Source: Mycobacterium kiyosense (GTDB lineage Bacteria > Actinomycetota > Actinomycetes > Mycobacteriales > Mycobacteriaceae). From it: a stretch of DNA of 64,000 nucleotides. How positions within the stretch are numbered: position 1 is the first letter of the stretch; the number at the start of each line of letters is the position of its first letter. The stretch lies in NCBI GenBank assembly GCA_021654635.1, contig AP025179.1, forward strand, positions 4,898,001 through 4,962,000. Direction: 5' to 3'. The translations under genes were made by a program, and so were the position numbers. Of the stretch, positions 9,217 to 20,371 are shown piece by piece. The notes under the pieces are model-generated. The model was not told the DNA's origin. It was given only the letters and a program-made list of their open reading frames with translations, and made no database searches.

Positions 9217-12200
9217 GTGGCCAACATAAGTTCACCATTCGGGCAAAACGAGTGGCTGGTCGAGGAGATGTACCGCAAGTTCCGCGACGACCCCTCGTCG
9301 GTGGACCCCAGCTGGCACGAGTTCCTGGTCGACTACAACCCCGAGTCGACGCACGACGCCGCTGCCGAGACCAAGCCGGCCCCGGCGGCCAAGCCCGCCG
9401 CGACCAAACCCCGGTCCCCGCGGGAGCAAGCCGGTACCCCCGGCCAAGCCTGCCGTGGAACCGGCCAAGAGCACCGCGGCCGCGGGCAACGGCGCGCCGA
9501 CCAAGACGGAAACCACGGCGGCCGAGCCGGCCAAGTCGAAGGCGACCGGCCCCCAGCCCGGGGAGGGTGAGGACGTCCAGGTGCTGCGCGGCGCCGCCGC
9601 GGCGGTCGTCAAGAACATGTCGGCGTCGCTGGACGTACCGACGGCGACCAGCGTCCGGGCCATCCCCGCCAAGCTGCTGATCGACAACCGGATCGTCATC
9701 AACAACCAGCTCAAGCGGACCCGCGGCGGCAAGATCTCGTTCACCCACCTGCTGGGCTATGCGCTGGTTCAGGCGATCAAGCAGTTCCCGAACATGAACC
9801 GGCACTACGCCGAAATCGACGGCAAGCCCAATGCCGTCACCCCGGCGCACACCAATCTGGGGCTGGCGATCGACCTGCAGGGCAAGGACGGCAAGCGCGC
9901 CCTGGTGGTGGCCGGCATCAAGCGCTGCGAAGAACTGCGGTTCGCCGAGTTCGTGTCCGCCTACGAGGACATCGTGCGGCGTGCCCGCGACGGCAAACTG
10001 ACCGCCGAAGACTTTGGCGGCGTGACGATTTCGCTGACCAATCCGGGGACCATCGGAACGGTGCACTCGGTGCCGCGGTTGATGGCCGGCCAGGGCGCGA
10101 TCATCGGTGTGGGCGCGATGGAATACCCCGCGGAGTTCCAGGGCGCCAGCGCCGAGCGGATCGCCGAACTGGGTATCGGCAAGCTGATCACGCTGACCTC
10201 CACCTACGACCACCGCATCATCCAGGGCGCCGAGTCCGGCGACTTCCTGCGTGCGATTCACGAGATGCTGCTCTCGGATGCCTTCTGGGACGAGATCTTC
10301 CGCGAGTTGGGCATCCCGTATCTGCCGATTCGGTGGAGCACCGACAACCCGGACTCGATCGTCGACAAGAACGCACGGGTGATGGAATTGATTGCGGCAT
10401 ACCGTAATCGCGGTCATCTGATGGCCGACATCGACCCGCTGCGGCTGGACACCACCCGGTTTCGGAGCCACCCTGACCTGGAGATCCTCAATCACGGCCT
10501 GACGCTGTGGGACCTCGACCGGGTGTTCAAGGTCAGCGGCTTCGCCGGCGCCGAGTACAAGAAACTGCGCGACGTGCTCGGGTTGCTGCGCGACGCGTAC
10601 TGCCGCCACATCGGCGTGGAGTACACCCACATCCTGGATCCCGAACAGCAACGCTGGCTGGAACAGCGGGTCGAGACCAAGCACGTCAAACCCACCGTGG
10701 CGCAACAGAAATACATCCTGAGCCGGCTCAACGCGGCCGAGGCGTTCGAGACGTTCTTGCAGACCAAATACGTTGGGCAGAAACGATTCTCGCTGGAAGG
10801 CGCCGAGAGCGTGATCCCGATGATGGACGCGGCGATCGACCAGTGCGCCGAGCACGGTCTGGACGAAGTGGTGATCGGCATGCCGCACCGCGGCCGGCTC
10901 AACGTGCTGGCAAACATCGTCGGCAAGCCGTATTCGCAGATCTTCACCGAGTTCGAGGGCAACCTGAACCCGTCGCAGGCGCACGGCTCCGGCGACGTCA
11001 AGTACCACCTCGGTGCCACCGGGGTGTACCTGCAGATGTTCGGCGACAACGACATTCAGGTGTCGCTGACCGCCAACCCGTCGCACCTGGAGGCCGTCGA
11101 CCCGGTGCTGGAGGGCCTGGTGCGGGCCAAGCAGGACCTGCTGAACCACGGCTCGGAGGACACCGACACCGAGAAGGCGTTCTCGGTGGTGCCGATGATG
11201 CTGCACGGCGACGCGGCGTTCGCGGGCCAGGGCGTGGTCGCCGAGACGCTGAACCTGGCGCACCTACCCGGCTACCGGGTGGGCGGCACCATCCACATCA
11301 TCGTCAACAACCAGATCGGCTTCACCACCGCGCCGGAATACTCGCGATCCAGTGAGTACTGCACCGACGTGGCGAAGATGATCGGTGCCCCGATCTTCCA
11401 CGTCAACGGCGACGACCCCGAGGCGTGCGTGTGGGTGGCGCAGCTGGCGGTCGATTTCCGGCAGCGGTTCCACAAAGACGTCATCATCGACATGCTCTGC
11501 TACCGGCGCCGCGGCCACAACGAGGGCGACGACCCGTCGATGACCAACCCCTACATGTACGACGTCGTGGACAACAAGCGCGGCGTCCGCAAGAGCTACA
11601 CCGAAGCCCTGATCGGCCGCGGCGACATCTCCCTCAAAGAGGCCGAGGACGCCCTGCGCGACTACCAGGGTCAGCTCGAGCGGGTCTTCAACGAGGTCCG
11701 CGAGCTGGAGAAACACGGCGCCCAACCCAGCGAGTCGGTGGAATCCCACCAGATGCTCCCGGCCGGCCTGGACACTTCGGTGGACAAGGCGCTGCTGGCC
11801 CGCATCGGCGACGCCTTCCTGGCCGTCCCGGAAGGTTTCACCACGCACCCGCGGGTGCAGCCGGTGCTGGACAAGCGCCGCGAAATGGCCTACGAGGGCA
11901 AGGTCGACTGGGCCTTCGGTGAACTGCTGGTGATCGTGGTCGCAACACTGGTAGTTGGACCAACTGGTGCGGCTGTCAGAAAGACACCCGCCGCGGACCT
12001 TCTCATCCTCATTACGGTTTTAAACTGCTACTGCTGGAACACCCCGGTCGGAGTACCTGGTCTGCTGGTGTTGCTTTTCGGCTAACAAACACCGTCAACC
12101 CGGACGCGGTGGTGCTGTGGGAGGCGCAGTTCGGCGACTTCGTCAACGGCGCGCAGTCGATCATCGACGAGTTCATCAGCTCCGGCGAAGCCAAATGGGG

Positions 12201-12885
12201 CCAGCTGTCGACCGTGGTGCTGCTGCTGCCGCACGGCCACGAAGGGCAGGGCCCCGACCACACGTCCGGCCGCATCGAACGCTTCCTGCAGCTGTGGGCG
12301 GAAGGCTCGATGACGATCGCGGTGCCGTCCACACCGGCGAACTACTTCCACCTGTTGCGTCGGCACGCGATGGACGGGGTGATGCGGCCGCTGATCGTGT
12401 TCACGCCGAAGTCGATGTTGCGCAACAAGGCCGCGGTCAGCGACCTTCGGGATTTCACCGAGATGACGTTCCGCTCGGTGCTGGAAGAGCCCACCTACGA
12501 AGAGGGCATTGGCGACCGCGGCAAGGTCACTCGGATTCTGCTGACCTGCGGCAAGCTCTACTACGAACTGGCCGCCCGCAAGGCCAAGGACAACCGCGAC
12601 GACATCGCGATCGTCCGCATCGAACAGCTCGCGCCGCTGCCCCGGCGCCGGCTGGCCGAGACGCTGCACCGCTACGAGAACGCCAAGGAATTCTTCTGGG
12701 TGCAGGAGGAGCCAGCCAATCAGGGTGCGTGGCCGTCGCTGGGGCTGACGTTGCCCGAGGTGCTGCCCGATCTGCTGGCTGGGATCAAGCGGGTGTCGCG
12801 CCGCGCGATGTCGGCGCCGTCGTCGGGTTCGTCGAAGGTGCACGCGGTGGAGCAACAAGAGATCCTCGACTCCGCTTTCGCCTGA
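9217..12885 (+). pseudogene. kgd: Multifunctional 2-oxoglutarate decarboxylase/E1o (Kgd), disrupted
   Basis: Homologue of M. tuberculosis Kgd (Rv1248c, about 1,231 aa), the thiamine-diphosphate enzyme that decarboxylates 2-oxoglutarate and, with E2/E3, feeds succinyl-CoA synthesis. Order seen: short N-terminal segment with [12 protein letters not shown], an Ala/Pro/Lys linker, an E2-type acyltransferase domain ([16 protein letters not shown] near base 10,200) and the E1 domain ([29 protein letters not shown]). Two defects are present. The frame changes in the Pro-rich linker at about 9,410-9,440. Between about 11,930 and 12,105 the conserved segment that should follow WAFGELL is replaced by shorter, unrelated-looking text with a stop at 12,085; a correct frame resumes at [15 protein letters not shown]. 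As Kgd is central to metabolism, an assembly or sequencing fault is the leading explanation. A MIRU-type repeat overlaps the stop codon. Confidence 0.88.
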
Positions 12886-13031
12886 CGACGATGCGCGCCG
12901 CGCAGCGGGGTGCGGAGGAGTCAGGCAGTCGGACCCCGCCTGACGACGATGCGCGCCGCGCAGCGGGGTGCGGAGGAGTCAGGCAATCAGGCCCCGCCTG
13001 ACGACGATGCGCGCCGCGCAGCGGGGTGCGG
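12881..13031. repeat. MIRU-type tandem repeat, 58-bp period, at kgd stop
   Basis: Units begin CCTGACGACGATGCGCGC at 12,881, 12,939 and 12,997, an exact 58-base period. The first two units differ at only a few bases, and the third breaks off at about 13,031. The first unit supplies the kgd TGA. The core GACGATGC..GCAGCG..GGAGGAG matches the repeat between lpqY and sugA on the minus strand, so both belong to one dispersed family. Overlap with a stop codon and about 50-60 bp length are typical of mycobacterial interspersed repetitive units. Confidence 0.75.
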
Positions 13032-13170
13032 CGTCCAAGGTTCACTCTGCGCCGAGGGCGCGAAAGTTCGAGTAGAGCCCACCGCCAGCGCAGAATGAAC
13101 GCCCCTGCAGATCCCCGGACCGGCGGTACCGCTAGCCTCGAGCCCGGGCCAACACGAGGGGAGCACGCTC

Positions 13171-13998
13171 ATGCAGGGATTCGCCGGAAAAGTAGCCGTG
13201 GTGACCGGCGCGGGTTCGGGCATCGGGCAGGCACTCGCCCTGGAGCTGGGCCGTTCGGGCGCCAGCGTGGCGATCTGCGACGTCGACGCCGAGGGGCTGG
13301 CCCAGACCGAGGAGCAGCTCAAGGCGATCGGGGTGCAGGTCAAGGCGGATCGCCTCGACGTCACCGAACGCGAACGCTTCCTGCTCTACGCCGACGAGGT
13401 CAAGGACCACTTCGGCAAGGTGAACCAGATCTACAACAACGCCGGCATCGGCCACACCGGTGACGTCGAGGTCGAGCAGTTCAAAGACATCGAGCGGGTC
13501 ATGGACGTCGACTTCTGGGGGGTGGTGAACGGCACCAAAGCCTTTCTCCCCCATCTGATCGCCTCCGGCGACGGACACGTCGTCAACATCTCCAGCGTGT
13601 TCGGCTTGTTCTCGGTGCCGGGCTACTCCGCCTACAACTCGGCCAAGTTCGCGGTTCGCGGCTACACCGAGGCACTGCGCCAGGAGATGCGGCTGCACGG
13701 TCACCCGGTGGGCGTCACGACGGTGCACCCGGGCGGCATCAAGACTGCGATCGCTCGCAACGCCACCGTCGCCGAGGGGCTGGACCGTGACGAGCTGGCC
13801 CAGCTGTTCGACAAGCGGCTGGCCAACACCAGCCCGCAGCGGGCGGCCAAGATCATCCTGGCTGCGGTGCGCAAGAACAAAGCGCGCGTGCTGGTGGGTC
13901 CCGACGCAGTCGTGCTGGATCTGATGGTCCGGGTCGCCGGTCCCGGTTACCAGCGGATCGTGGAGTTGGTGACCGGCCGAATTCTGCCTAAGCCCTGA
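13171..13998 (+). CDS. Short-chain dehydrogenase/reductase (Rv1245c homologue)
   Basis: Classical SDR of 275 aa predicted to oxidise or reduce an alcohol/ketone with NAD(P). The Rossmann motif TGAGSGIG is at residues 11-18, NNAG near 90, the catalytic Ser in NISSVFG and the Tyr/Lys pair in YSAYNSAK near 155. The acidic residue after strand 2 (CDVD) favours NAD(H), though this is only a tendency. ATG start follows GAGGGGAG. The C-terminal extension (KIILAAVRKNKARVLVG...) is common in mycobacterial SDRs that act on lipid or steroid-like substrates. In M. tuberculosis the relBE pair Rv1246c/Rv1247c separates this gene from kgd; here a MIRU repeat occupies that place. Confidence 0.85.
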   Translation: MQGFAGKVAVVTGAGSGIGQALALELGRSGASVAICDVDAEGLAQTEEQLKAIGVQVKADRLDVTERERFLLYADEVKDHFGKVNQIYNNAGIGHTGDVEVEQFKDIERVMDVDFWGVVNGTKAFLPHLIASGDGHVVNISSVFGLFSVPGYSAYNSAKFAVRGYTEALRQEMRLHGHPVGVTTVHPGGIKTAIARNATVAEGLDRDELAQLFDKRLANTSPQRAAKIILAAVRKNKARVLVGPDAVVLDLMVRVAGPGYQRIVELVTGRILPKP

Positions 13999-14052
13999 CT
14001 CGGCGCTGCACCAGCCGTACTAGAAGCGGACTCAATGGGTATACGAACCGTC

Positions 14053-14175
14053 ATGACATCCCCGCAACCAGGAACCGACCCCGTCGAAGAAGAAGTTCTC
14101 GCGCCGGCGACGCCCACCGCGCAAGGGCTGCCGCTGGGCGACGAGGACGAAGATCCCGACACCCTGGGCAAGTAA
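14053..14175 (+). CDS. Acidic 40-residue hypothetical peptide
   Basis: Short frame starting MTSPQPGTDPVEEEVLAP and ending PDTLGK before TAA. An in-frame ATG at 14,035 would add six residues. It is strongly acidic (runs EEE and DEDED) with no Cys or hydrophobic segment, so it would be a soluble disordered peptide. It lies between the SDR gene and the convergent lpqZ, whose stop begins five bases downstream. Codon choice looks typical of the genome. I do not recognise a function; without conservation data it is a tentative gene. Confidence 0.4.
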   Translation: MTSPQPGTDPVEEEVLAPATPTAQGLPLGDEDEDPDTLGK

Positions 14176-14179
14176 CGCA

Positions 14180-15079
14180 TCAGCGCCCCAGCGGATGCTC
14201 CCCCAGCCACGCATCCGCCACCACCTGCGGGTCGGCGCCGGTAGCCACCTTGCGGCGCATCTCGGCCAGGGCTTCGGTGTCCAGCACGCCGGCGATCTCG
14301 TTGATGGCCAGCAGTTGCCGGGTGCTCAGCACGTTGCGCCGGTAGAGCGGCACGACGTTCTCCGCCTGGATCAGTGCGGGTTTGTTGTCGGCCAGCGAGA
14401 CCACGTCCGCTGGGATGGCCGGGTCAGCGGTGGTGGCCCAGGCCGCGGTCAGCTCACCTGATCGCAGGGCCGCGAACATCGTTGCGTCATCGGCGAATTC
14501 ACGCGTGGCGGACAGCCGGCACGAACCCACATTGACCGGGGGCCGACGGCCGGCCACACTGCCGACCCGCAACTCGGCGCACCGGCCCGGCACCAGGCTC
14601 AGATCGTTGCCGCCCCACGCCGCGGCGGTGGAGCCGGTGACGATCAGCACGGGTTTGTCCTCGGCCGCGGTGGCGTAGTCGCCCGCCGCAATCCCTTCGG
14701 GCAGGGCCGCGTTCAGCGCGCGGTAGACGGGGCCGTCCGCGTTGGGCGAGTCGTCGGACCGATCCGCGGCACCCGGGTGGGCCGCCGGGCCGGGTTGTCC
14801 GGCGGCCCCGGGCTGCAGCGTCTGCAACACCCTGCCGGTGTAACCGGGGACGATGGTGAAAGCCCCCGCATCCAGCTTGGCCATCGGGTCCTCGGCGGTT
14901 TCGCTGTGCGCGGCAAAGCCATAGGACCTCAGCGCCGAAACATAAAGAGCAGCAAGAATTTTGGCGTCGCCGTCAGGTCGGGAGCCAACCACCAGGTCCC
15001 GATTCCCAGTGCTGCGCGAACACCCGGCCAGAGCGAGCACCAGGGCCAGCAGCAGCGCGGCCGGCCGACCGACGCTCAC
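14180..15079 (-). CDS. lpqZ: Lipoprotein LpqZ, OpuAC-type substrate-binding protein
   Basis: Exported lipoprotein of 299 aa related to glycine betaine/choline-binding proteins (OpuAC/OsmF type). GTG start gives a signal peptide with a Leu/Ala core and lipobox LAGC, lipidated Cys at residue 20. The mature part begins with the family pattern DLVVGSRPDGDAKILAALY and contains AFTIVPGYTGRVLQ, typical of OpuAC. Homologue of M. tuberculosis LpqZ (Rv1244). No ABC permease or ATPase gene is adjacent, so whether it serves a transporter is unclear. The stop of the upstream SDR strand-partner region is convergent. The malic enzyme gene ends three bases upstream of its start on the same strand, so both may be cotranscribed. 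Confidence 0.85.
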   Translation of the reverse strand: MSVGRPAALLLALVLALAGCSRSTGNRDLVVGSRPDGDAKILAALYVSALRSYGFAAHSETAEDPMAKLDAGAFTIVPGYTGRVLQTLQPGAAGQPGPAAHPGAADRSDDSPNADGPVYRALNAALPEGIAAGDYATAAEDKPVLIVTGSTAAAWGGNDLSLVPGRCAELRVGSVAGRRPPVNVGSCRLSATREFADDATMFAALRSGELTAAWATTADPAIPADVVSLADNKPALIQAENVVPLYRRNVLSTRQLLAINEIAGVLDTEALAEMRRKVATGADPQVVADAWLGEHPLGR

Positions 15080-15081
15080 CC

Positions 15082-16257
<1,176 letters not shown>

Positions 16258-16300
16258 GGCCCCAGGGTACTGACTACTGATTAGTAGACCTAATTCGCTT

Positions 16301-17290
16301 CTAGATCAGCTTCAGCTCTGTGACGGCGCTGCGCTCGTCGACGAGTTCGGCGGTGGTCTTGTCGATGCGGCTGCGGGAGAAGTCGTCGATCTCCAGCCCC
16401 TGCACGATGGACCAGTTGCCGTCTTTGGTGGTCACCGGGAACGACGACACGATTCCTTCCGGCACGCCGTAGGAGCCGTCTGAGTACACCGCCATCGACA
16501 CCCAGTCGCCGTCCGGGCTGCCCAGCAGCCAGGACCGGGCGGCGTCGACGGTGGCCGACGCGGCAGAGGCGGCCGAGGAGGCACCGCGCGCGTCGATGAT
16601 CGCCGCCCCGCGCTTGGCGACGGTCGGGATGAAGTCGTTCTCGATCCAGTCCTGGTCGTTGACCACCTCGGCAGCGTTCTTGCCGCCCACCTCGGCGTGG
16701 AAGATGTCGGGGTACTGAGTGGCCGAGTGGTTGCCCCAGATGGTCATCTTCTTGATGTCGGTGACCTTGGCGCCGGTCTTGCGGGCCAACTGGCTGATCG
16801 CCCGGTTGTGGTCCAGGCGGGTCAGCGCGGAGAACCGCTCCTTGGGGATGTCGGGGGCGTTGCTCAGCGCGATCAGCGCGTTGGTGTTGGCCGGGTTGCC
16901 GGTCACGCCGATGCGGACGTCGTCGGCGGCCACCTCGTTGAGGGCCTTGCCCTGCGCGGTGAAGATCGCCCCGTTGGCCTCCAGCAGGTCACTGCGCTCC
17001 ATGCCCGGGCCGCGGGGACGGGCGCCGACCAGCAGCGCCAGGTTCACGCCGTCGAAGATCTTGTTCGCGTCGGCGCCGATCTCCACCCCGGCCAGCAGCG
17101 GGAAGGCGCAGTCGTCGAGTTCCATCACCACGCCCTCGAGCGCCTTCAACGCGGGCTCGATCTCGAGCAGACGCAGCTCGATCGGGCGGTCCGGGCCCAG
17201 CAGCGAGCCACTGGCCAGGCGGAACAACAGGCTGTAGCCGATCTGGCCGGCGGCACCGGTGACGGCGACCTTGAGTGGACTTGCGCTCAC
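16301..17290 (-). CDS. mdh: Malate dehydrogenase
   Basis: Cytosolic TCA-cycle enzyme interconverting malate and oxaloacetate with NAD. The GTG start at 17,290 gives [12 protein letters not shown] and 329 aa, the same length as M. tuberculosis Mdh (Rv1240). The N-terminal nucleotide site [10 protein letters not shown] is at about residues 11-20, substrate Arg/Asp region DHNRAISQL near 165, and the catalytic His in [13 protein letters not shown] near 190. Sequence further upstream in frame lacks homology, so the longer frame is not used. The divergent corA gene begins 192 bases away. Confidence 0.93.
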   Translation of the reverse strand: MSASPLKVAVTGAAGQIGYSLLFRLASGSLLGPDRPIELRLLEIEPALKALEGVVMELDDCAFPLLAGVEIGADANKIFDGVNLALLVGARPRGPGMERSDLLEANGAIFTAQGKALNEVAADDVRIGVTGNPANTNALIALSNAPDIPKERFSALTRLDHNRAISQLARKTGAKVTDIKKMTIWGNHSATQYPDIFHAEVGGKNAAEVVNDQDWIENDFIPTVAKRGAAIIDARGASSAASAASATVDAARSWLLGSPDGDWVSMAVYSDGSYGVPEGIVSSFPVTTKDGNWSIVQGLEIDDFSRSRIDKTTAELVDERSAVTELKLI

Positions 17291-17481
17291 GTCGGTTCTG
17301 CTCCTTTGACGGATTCTTTTAGGTGGATCCACGAGACGGGGTTCGGGGTCGAAACTAGCGCACCGGCGCAGCCGCCAATTCGCCTGGTCCGGCCCGCAGC
17401 CGAGAACGTCTCCTGTTGTTGCCGCAAGACGCGTACGATGAACCACCGCTCAGCAGGGCCGCACTGCGATCGGAGGTGGAC

Positions 17482-18582
17482 GTGTTTCCTGGATTCGACG
17501 CTTTGCCCGAAGCACTGAGGCCGGTCGCGCGACAGCGCAACCAACACGTGCACCCGGTGCCCAATCCGCCGACCGAGACGCTCGTCGACTGCGCTGTCTA
17601 CCTGGACGGCAATCGGCTGCCCGGCAAGTGGTCGCCCGCCGACGCCCTGGCCAAGGTGAAGGAGCTGCGCCTAATCGGCCAGAACGCCTTCGCGTGGGTG
17701 GGTCTGCACGAGCCGGACGAGCTACAGATGCAGGAGGTCGCCGACCTCTACGGCCTGCACCCGCTGGCCGTCGAGGACGCTGTGCACGCCCACCAGCGAC
17801 CCAAGCTGGAGCGCTACGACGAGACCCTGTTCCTGGTGCTCAAGACGGTCAAATACGTACCGCACGAGTCGGTGGTGCTGGCCCGCGAGATCGTGGAAAC
17901 CGGCGAGATCATGATCTTCGTCGGCGCCGATTTCGTGGTCACCGTCCGGCACGGCGAGCACGGCGGGCTGCACGACGTGCGCAAGCGGATGGACGCCAAC
18001 CCCGAGCACCTGCGGCTGGGCCCATACGCGGTGATGCACGCGATCGCCGACTATGTGGTGGACCACTACCTCGAGGTCACGGAGTTGATGGAGGACGACG
18101 TCGACGCGATCGAGGTGGTGGCGTTCGCGCCCGGCCGCAAGATCGACGTCGAGCCGATCTACCTGCTCAAGCGCGAGGTCGTCGAGTTGCGCCGCTGCGT
18201 GGCCCCGTTGTCGGGCGCGTTCGGGCGCATGCAGACCGAGAACAAGGACCTGATCTCCAAGGAAGTGCGGCGCTACCTGCGCGACGTCGCCGATCACCAG
18301 ACCGAGGCCGCCGAGCAGATCGCAGCGTACGACGACATGCTGAACTCACTGGTGCAGGCCGCGCTGGCCCGGGTCGGCATGCAGCAGAACATGGACATGC
18401 GCAAGATCTCGGCGTGGGCCGGCATCATCGCGGTGCCCACCATGGTCGCCGGGATCTATGGCATGAACTTCCACTTCATGCCGGAATTGGACGAGAAGTG
18501 GGGCTACCCCACGGTGGTCGGCGCCATGGTCCTCATCTGCGTATTCCTGTACTTCCAGTTCCGTAAGCAGGACTGGCTGTAG
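17482..18582 (+). CDS. corA: CorA magnesium/cobalt channel
   Basis: Divalent cation channel of the inner membrane, 366 aa, as in M. tuberculosis CorA (Rv1239c). I chose GTG at 17,482 because CGGAGG lies just upstream and the length matches Mtb; an in-frame start at 17,416 would add 22 residues. A large cytosolic domain precedes a long helix and two C-terminal membrane segments. The first ends in the selectivity motif YGMNFHFMPELDE, and the second is TVVGAMVLICVFLYFQF followed by the usual basic tail KQDWL. CorA works as a homopentamer gated by Mg2+. It converges on the SUFU gene. Confidence 0.93.
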   Translation: MFPGFDALPEALRPVARQRNQHVHPVPNPPTETLVDCAVYLDGNRLPGKWSPADALAKVKELRLIGQNAFAWVGLHEPDELQMQEVADLYGLHPLAVEDAVHAHQRPKLERYDETLFLVLKTVKYVPHESVVLAREIVETGEIMIFVGADFVVTVRHGEHGGLHDVRKRMDANPEHLRLGPYAVMHAIADYVVDHYLEVTELMEDDVDAIEVVAFAPGRKIDVEPIYLLKREVVELRRCVAPLSGAFGRMQTENKDLISKEVRRYLRDVADHQTEAAEQIAAYDDMLNSLVQAALARVGMQQNMDMRKISAWAGIIAVPTMVAGIYGMNFHFMPELDEKWGYPTVVGAMVLICVFLYFQFRKQDWL

Positions 18583-18596
18583 CGGCGCGAGTCTCC

Positions 18597-18628
18597 GACC
18601 GCCGGCCCGAGCCTGAAATCGGGCGGTC
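18597..18628. terminator. Candidate bidirectional terminator between corA and SUFU gene
   Basis: Inverted repeat with arms ACCGCC(GG)CCCGA and TCGGGCGGT around an eight-base loop, with a two-base bulge in the left arm, in the 44-base gap between converging genes. There is no T-run, as is usual in mycobacteria. Confidence 0.45.
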
Positions 18629-19198
18629 AACTGGGTTGTGCAGCAGGACGATTCGGGTCAAACACGTCGACTCCGTCGTTCTGCCAGGCCTGGCGCATGG
18701 CCTCGGCGCCCTTGAGCCGAACCCACGCCGCCTCGGTGGCCGTCAGAGGAGTCGCGGACAGAAACTGCACCGGGGCGCGCGGCGGATCCAGCGCCAGTTC
18801 GGCAATATCGCTGCGGCCCAACAACACCGCGGTGAACGGCGCCGCGGCCCACAACGGCGCGCCGAGATCGATCAGCGCGTCGGGCACCAGCACCATGCCT
18901 TCCACCGCAGGCGTGGCCGCCACGATCGCCAGGCTGCGCGCCAGCCCGGCGACCGGACCCGTATCCCGCAGCCGGCACACCACTTCGGCGCGCGGTCCCG
19001 GATTCGTCGGTGACGATCTCGGTCGGGTCGGTCATCGGATGACGCGAGCAACCCAGGGTCACATAATGCGTCAACCCTTCGGAGCGAAAGCGCAGCACCT
19101 CGATAGGCTCGGCGCCCAGAAACGTCACGCTCGCCGAATCGGGCTCCCGAACCGGCGAAATGGTCACGCAGCCAAGCACGTACCCGATCCAGCGTCAT
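18627..19198 (-). pseudogene. Suppressor-of-fused (SUFU) domain protein, frameshifted
   Basis: The full protein can be assembled only from three frames: MTLDRVRAWLRDHFAG, then EPDSASVTFLGAEPIEVLRF...GLTHYVTLGCSRHPM, then a part from VVCRLRDTG to the stop with VEGMVLVPDALIDLG and VQFLSATPLTATEAAW. This order and these motifs match bacterial SUFU-like proteins (PF05076), about 185 aa. Frame changes lie near 19,150 and 18,995. Bacterial SUFU proteins are of unknown function, and some act as immunity or adaptor proteins near toxins; no toxin is seen here. The ATG overlaps the sugC stop (TCAT at 19,195-19,198), so it is the last gene of the trehalose importer operon. Frameshifts may be sequencing errors. 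Confidence 0.7.
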
Positions 19199-20367
19199 TG
19201 TTCGAGAGGTACTGTGAGGTTGACTCCGGAATCGGCGTCGAATACGGCGACCTTGGCGGTGTCGAACGCCAGCTCGACCTGCCCGCCGGCTGCGGCCTTC
19301 GACTCGGCGGAAACCCTTGCCACGAATTGGTTTTCGTTCACCTCCGACTCGGCCGCCACCTCGTCCAATAGCGCCGAGTGCACGTCGGGGCCGGCGGTGG
19401 TGAAGTAGACGTACTTGTCCGAGCCCAGCGACTCGACGAGGTCGACGTCGACCTGGAAGATCAGCGACCCGATCCGCTGGTAGCCGTCGATCAGCGCAGC
19501 ATCGTGAATGTGCTCGGGACGCACCCCCACCAGCACACTCTCTGGTTTCGGGTGCTGCGCTATCACCTGCACAACCTCGGGCGCCAACGTCACCTCGCCG
19601 AAGGACAGGCTCAGGCCGAACGACGTCAACGTGGCCGGGAAGAAGTTCATCGCCGGAGAACCGATGAAACCGGCCACGAAGAGGTTCGCCGGCCGCTCGT
19701 AAAGCTCGGTGGGCGTGCCGATCTGCTGGGCGACTCCGGCATGCATGACCACCACCCGGTCGCCCAGCGTCATCGCCTCGGTCTGGTCGTGGGTGACGTA
19801 AACGGTGGTGGTGCCCAGCCGCTTCTGCAGCCGGGCGATCTCACCGCGCATCTGTACGCGCAGCTTCGCGTCCAGGTTGGACAGCGGCTCGTCCATCAAA
19901 AAAGCCTTGGGTTGACGCACGATTGCCCGACCCATCGCGACCCGCTGCCGCTGACCGCCGGACAATTGTGCGGGCCGGCGATCCAGCAGGTCGGTCAAGT
20001 CCAGGATTTTGGCGGTCTCCTCGACCTTGGCCGCGATGTCCGCCTTCTTCATCTTGGCCAGCGTCAGCGGGAAGGCGATGTTCTGCCGGACCGTCATGTG
20101 CGGATACAGCGCATAGGACTGGAAGACCATCGCGATGTCACGGTCCTTGGGATCCTTCTCGTTGACCCGCTCGCCGCCGATACGCAACTCGCCCGACGAG
20201 ATATCCTCAAGTCCGGCAATCATATTCAGTGTGGTGGTCTTGCCGCAGCCGGATGGTCCGACCAGGATCAGGAATTCACCGTCGGCAATGGTGACGCTCA
20301 GGTCCCGCACCGCGGTGTGGCCGTCCGGGTAACTCTTGTGGAGGTGTTCGAGCACAATCTCGGCCAT
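19195..20367 (-). CDS. sugC: Trehalose ABC importer ATPase SugC
   Basis: Nucleotide-binding subunit of LpqY-SugABC, which in M. tuberculosis recycles trehalose released during mycolate transfer. 390 aa. Walker A GPSGCGKTT is at about 37-45, Q-loop in FQSYALYPHM, signature LSGGQ near 135, Walker B FLMDEPLSNLD, and the switch His in YVTHDQTEA. The C-terminal third is an MalK-type regulatory/OB domain (VGVRPEHIHD). It is preceded by sugB (4-base gap) and overlaps the following SUFU gene. All catalytic residues appear intact. Confidence 0.93.
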   Translation of the reverse strand: MAEIVLEHLHKSYPDGHTAVRDLSVTIADGEFLILVGPSGCGKTTTLNMIAGLEDISSGELRIGGERVNEKDPKDRDIAMVFQSYALYPHMTVRQNIAFPLTLAKMKKADIAAKVEETAKILDLTDLLDRRPAQLSGGQRQRVAMGRAIVRQPKAFLMDEPLSNLDAKLRVQMRGEIARLQKRLGTTTVYVTHDQTEAMTLGDRVVVMHAGVAQQIGTPTELYERPANLFVAGFIGSPAMNFFPATLTSFGLSLSFGEVTLAPEVVQVIAQHPKPESVLVGVRPEHIHDAALIDGYQRIGSLIFQVDVDLVESLGSDKYVYFTTAGPDVHSALLDEVAAESEVNENQFVARVSAESKAAAGGQVELAFDTAKVAVFDADSGVNLTVPLEQ

Positions 20368-20371
20368 CGGG

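Noticed and set aside
9182..11263. 693-codon open frame antisense to kgd
   Set aside because: It mirrors the codon structure of kgd (His/Arg/Val-rich) as expected in GC-rich DNA; it has no homology or signals.
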